Program-made: the position numbers and the translations under genes
Assembly (NCBI RefSeq): GCF_002007235.1
Contig: NZ_MUHW01000007.1
Coordinates: 62,001 to 126,000, forward strand
Direction of reading: 5' to 3'
Origin: Oribacterium sp. C9
GTDB lineage: Bacteria > Bacillota > Clostridia > Lachnospirales > Lachnospiraceae
DNA length: 64,000 bases
Part shown: piece by piece, positions 62,101-64,000 of the stretch
Layout of the letters: each line of letters starts with the position of its first letter
Numbering within the stretch: position 1 is the stretch's first letter
The notes under the pieces: model-generated
Databases searched by the model: none
Told to the model about the DNA's origin: nothing
Seen by the model: the letters and a program-made list of their open reading frames with translations, nothing else

Positions 62101-62486
62101 ATAAATGTAGTAGGTCTGTGATGCTGAGGCCAGTTGAATTCTATTCCGCCGCTGATCCACGGACCCAGAAGTCCCACAAGCGCAGGCTTTATGACCTGAT
62201 TATAGTAGACAAAATCATAACCGTTTGTCTTATCATAGGCACGCTGTATCCTGCCGCCGAGTTCCGGCAGAATCATTATCTTCAGATACTCATTTTCCAG
62301 AAAAACAGCCTGATAATGCTTATCCTCTTTTTCATCATATATCTTCTCGATGGTTGGATACGGATATATCCTTCCGGAACTCCCCTGGTAAACTCTCTTT
62401 TCCAAAAACATAGGGTTTTTATCAGGTTCCCCTATACCATAGGTCGGGATGACTACATCCTCCTCCCACAGTTTTACCTCTCCCAT
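59154..62486 (-). CDS. DUF5107 protein with C-terminal TPR array
   Basis: This 1110-residue cytoplasmic protein has an N-terminal DUF5107 domain of about 400 residues; its strands (KIMILPELGGRIQRAYDKTN, then PQHHRPTTFMPVD) look like the beta-sandwich of galactose-mutarotase-type carbohydrate enzymes. After about residue 480 come many TPR repeats (YYNLGLSLLYQKRDDEAFEAF, CYYLGNLYYDKTVYDKAVKYW and others) up to the end. It may bind or act on sugar chains and assemble partners through the TPRs. The start has AAGGAGG. A divergent AraC regulator gene and a sugar-binding protein gene lie nearby. The activity is not known to me. Confidence 0.88.
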   Translation of the reverse strand: MGEVKLWEEDVVIPTYGIGEPDKNPMFLEKRVYQGSSGRIYPYPTIEKIYDEKEDKHYQAVFLENEYLKIMILPELGGRIQRAYDKTNGYDFVYYNQVIKPALVGLLGPWISGGIEFNWPQHHRPTTFMPVDHILIENPDGSKTCRISDLDQMYGTRGEASFTLYPGKAYLEIKGQLYNRTSTPQTFLWWANPAVPVNDHTQSVFPPDVHAVMDHGKRDVSRFPIATGVYYKHDYSAGVDISRYKNIPVPTSYMAEKSDFDFVGGYDYKVGAGLLHVADHHVSPGKKQWTWGCGDFGKAWDRNLTDEDGPYIELMCGVFTDNQPDFSWLKPMEEKTFTQYFMPYKAVGQIKNATKEAAVNMEVSDGEIHLIAYGTSRYEKARFLLTYDGEVLLDETEDLSPVCIYEKTLRQSVSDETKLCFAVFSEGKELVHYTPLKKGIPDIPKPAEAAKAPSEIMTNEELYLTGLHIEQYRHATFRPDDYYLEGLKRDAGDIRINNAYGSLLMRRGLFKEAEKHFRQAIKRLTWKNPNPYDSEAYYNLGLSLLYQKRDDEAFEAFFKASWSAEQQEMSFYYLAAIETRRKHFTEALQLVNKALVKNAHNVKACGLKLYLLRKLNMREEALHTVKENLDIDPFDYVTRMEEAYFYEVSDNADSGTAHDGLTYDAKRRELVKLARNYHENFLTVARDYEEFGAYKEASDVLSLCTENWAMLLYERAYIASCEGNEEEAKLLYKKAGEASTDYVFPNKLEDILVLEEALRYDASDGNACYYLGNLYYDKTVYDKAVKYWECASESRPEFATIWRNLSIAYFNKCQDVERSKAAMEKAYALAPKDPRIFLEYDQLLKKVNVSTEDRLRLYEENRAVFSERDDLKVEYVTLLNLLGDFRKALDFIRVNRFHPWEGGEGKITTQYVYALTGLALMEMKQEHWKEAGDLLREAMSYPENLGEGKLEGTKDNNLKYYLGLCEEHMNEEPEAKSLFSEATVGTDEPAGMMYYNDQPADMIYFEGMALKKLGKEVSGKSHFNKLIDYGERHMRDEVTVGYFAVSLPDFQIFDEDWTKRNQAHCHYLIGLGKLGYGDVSEAEEEFRKTISLEPTHWNAIRYLQIAEGKL

Positions 62487-62617
62487 AGTTTCCTCCTTAA
62501 TTGCCGGAAATTAATTTAAAAATTTATGTTTCTTGCTTATAATATAAGGTGTAATCACACTAATTTCATTAAAGCTGATTGCTCAATGATTTCAAATTCT
62601 TGCTCTGTGAGGCGAAT

Positions 62618-63499
62618 ATGATCTCAACCGAAAACTTCATCAGACCGGGCTCGGATTTTTATGTTTACACACCCGGAGCTCAGGCTAAACGCCTGTTTCT
62701 TTACCCCATGATCGTAGGAAATTTCACCTACCTTCCCGGTTACAATATCCGCAGAAATGCATTTGACAGCTTCCTTCTTATGTATCTGAAAAAAGGTGAA
62801 TGCACGGTAGAAACAGCCGGGCATGTTTACCACGCAAAGGAGGGTAATGTCATCTTCCTCGACTGTTATGCTCCCCACGCCTACGGTACCGGAAGCGGCT
62901 GCAGCATCGAATGGATACATTTTGACGGTATATCTGCAAGAGGTTATTTTGAAGCCATAACCGAAGCAACAGGTCCCATCATCTCTCTTCAGAATTCCTA
63001 CCGCTTTGAAAAGTACCTCCATCGCATCTATCTCGGTTTCCGTGATACAGTCGCTGTAGGAGAACCTCTTCTCAACAATTATCTCGTAAATATCATGACT
63101 GAACTCTTTCTTGCCAAAAGTCATGATGTGGCGGAAGCCTCTGCAAGCGGCATCATAGAGGATACGGTAGCTTACATATCCGATCATATCCATGAAGAGC
63201 TGTCTCTGGAGCAGCTGGCTTCACAGGCTTCTCTCAGTACCTTTTACTTCAGCCGCCTTTTCAAAAGAGAAACCGGATTTTCGCCCCATGAATATGTCAT
63301 AGAGACAAGAGTCAATGCCGCCAAATTCTTTTTACAAAATGAGAAGACCAGTATTAAAGATATCTGTTACAGCTGCGGTTTTTCTTCAGAATCCAGCTTC
63401 TGCACCACATTCAAAAAGGTCACCGGTATGACTCCTTCAAAGTACAGATCCGCTGTCAATTCTCTTCAGGATTCGGATGAAACTGATAAGACATCATAA
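62618..63499 (+). CDS. AraC-family transcriptional regulator
   Basis: The 293-residue protein has an N-terminal cupin-type sensing domain (FLLMYLKKGECTVETAGHVYHAKEGNVIFLD ... PHAYGTG) and a C-terminal AraC domain with two helix-turn-helix units (LSLEQLASQASLSTFYFSRLFKRETGFSPHEYV and IKDICYSCGFSSESSFCTTFKKVTGMTPSKYR). It is divergent from the DUF5107 gene with 130 bp between, the usual arrangement for an activator of a sugar-utilisation gene. GTGAGGCG precedes ATG 62618; a TTG at 62579 is less likely. Confidence 0.93.
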   Translation: MISTENFIRPGSDFYVYTPGAQAKRLFLYPMIVGNFTYLPGYNIRRNAFDSFLLMYLKKGECTVETAGHVYHAKEGNVIFLDCYAPHAYGTGSGCSIEWIHFDGISARGYFEAITEATGPIISLQNSYRFEKYLHRIYLGFRDTVAVGEPLLNNYLVNIMTELFLAKSHDVAEASASGIIEDTVAYISDHIHEELSLEQLASQASLSTFYFSRLFKRETGFSPHEYVIETRVNAAKFFLQNEKTSIKDICYSCGFSSESSFCTTFKKVTGMTPSKYRSAVNSLQDSDETDKTS

Positions 63500-63525
63500 A
63501 GGGGCAGCCTTCACGGCTGCCCCTC
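63500..63525. terminator. Bidirectional terminator
   Basis: AGGGGCAGCC-ttcac-GGCTGCCCCT followed by CTTTCTT on the plus strand, between the AraC gene and the converging sugar-binding protein gene. Confidence 0.9.
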
Positions 63526-63548
63526 TTTCTTATACTTAGTCACAAGAA

Positions 63549-64000
63549 TTATTCTGCGTCCTTACCCATAACCTCTTTGTAGTTATCAGGTGTAACGATA
63601 ACCGCATCAACCGCAGTCTCCATGTCAGGAGTCTGGCCATTGATGAGCTGGTAAAGAACATTAACAGAGCCTTCACCTACAGACTGGGCTGAGAAATAAG
63701 CAGCTGCCTTCATGCATGTACCGTCTGCGCCCTTGTTGTTCCACTCATCCTTTGCCATATATCCGCCGAGACCTACAACGCAGGCATCCTTGTCGAGTCC
63801 AGCTGACTCAAGGGCACGACATGCACCTATGGTTCCCTCTTCGTTGGCACCTGTGATGAGCCATGTCTTAACCTCAGGATGTGCTGTGATAACAGATGCA
63901 GCTGCAGTGTTACCCTTATCTGTTGTTCCGTCGTAGTCAGCCTTATAGATCTTGCTCTGATCGAATTCAGGACAGTCCGCTGTGAACTGTGCTATCTCGC
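63549..64000 (-). CDS. Sugar ABC transporter substrate-binding protein (partial, N-terminus off the right edge)
   Basis: The last 150 residues are visible and continue past 64000, so the start is missing. The segment ends a periplasmic-binding-protein type 1 fold: DYDGTTDKGNTAAASVI, HPEVKTWLITGANEEGTIGA, LESAGLDKDACVVGLGGYMAKDEW and a closing INGQTPDMETAVDAVIVTPDNYKEV. This resembles ribose/arabinose/galactose-type binding proteins of CUT2 importers. Sugar not assignable. It may belong with the AraC/DUF5107 sugar module. Confidence 0.9.
   Translation of the reverse strand, partial: EIAQFTADCPEFDQSKIYKADYDGTTDKGNTAAASVITAHPEVKTWLITGANEEGTIGACRALESAGLDKDACVVGLGGYMAKDEWNNKGADGTCMKAAAYFSAQSVGEGSVNVLYQLINGQTPDMETAVDAVIVTPDNYKEVMGKDAE

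Noticed and set aside
1-64000. CRISPR arrays, tRNA, rRNA, prophage or intact IS
   Set aside because: Read for regular spaced repeats, clover-leaf ends and transposase or phage genes on both strands; none was seen.

Overview
The window looks like a chromosomal segment from an anaerobic, low-to-mid GC Firmicute, most likely a Lachnospiraceae member of the Butyrivibrio/Pseudobutyrivibrio type. The evidence is a Trp-specific T-box leader, a yjdF-type riboswitch, an isopropanol-type alcohol dehydrogenase, Rex-like boxes in front of fermentative dehydrogenases, an intracellular cellobiose phosphorylase with its ABC importer, strong GGAGG ribosome sites and many perfect stem-loop terminators. No rRNA, tRNA, CRISPR array, prophage or intact insertion sequence was found. 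All functions were assigned by reading proteins and motifs by eye, with no database search.

Layout. 1-8 kb: a partial PEP-synthase-like protein with a structured leader, a GyrI-like protein, a CDF metal transporter preceded by a tiny Cys-rich ORF, a DUF3990 protein, a metallo-hydrolase, a T-box-controlled TrpB2 and a DUF3795 protein. 8.2-10.4 kb: two COG0523 (CobW-type) GTPase genes behind a consensus promoter clamped by two perfect 9-5-9 palindromes; the second gene is a fusion. 10.8-17.8 kb: a six-gene operon (NhaC-type transporter, methylthioribose kinase, methylthioribose-1-P isomerase, fucose-mutarotase-like protein, class II aldolase, iron alcohol dehydrogenase) with a divergent DeoR regulator. 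This is the outstanding system of the window: a complete-looking salvage route for 5-methylthioribose or 5-deoxyribose, ending in DHAP plus an alcohol.

18-35 kb: glycerol dehydrogenase, an HD hydrolase, an AgrC/AgrA-like two-component pair, a CPBP membrane protease, a DUF2798 protein, a chemoreceptor, GNAT, aldo-keto reductase, nitroreductase, GH13 alpha-glucosidase, ZIP transporter, NudC and MATE genes. 35-45.8 kb: isopropanol dehydrogenase followed by a third COG0523 GTPase, a secreted protein, a MarR regulator, a 215-bp MITE-like element, a membrane-anchored alpha/beta hydrolase, DUF975, CapA-like, PepD and DUF819 proteins. 46-54.2 kb: a cellodextrin locus (GH5, two permeases, binding lipoprotein, LacI regulator, divergent GH94 phosphorylase) with matching LacI operators in front of both divergent genes. 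54.3-64 kb: YjdF with its riboswitch, a lipoprotein, an alanine/glycine symporter, an orphan PTS IIC, a giant DUF5107/TPR protein with a divergent AraC regulator, and the end of a sugar-binding protein.

Together the genes describe a sugar- and glucan-fermenting anaerobe that balances redox through Rex-type control of dehydrogenases and manages Zn-class metals with CDF, ZIP and three COG0523 proteins. Three decayed gene fragments and two kinds of small dispersed repeat show past rearrangement between these blocks.
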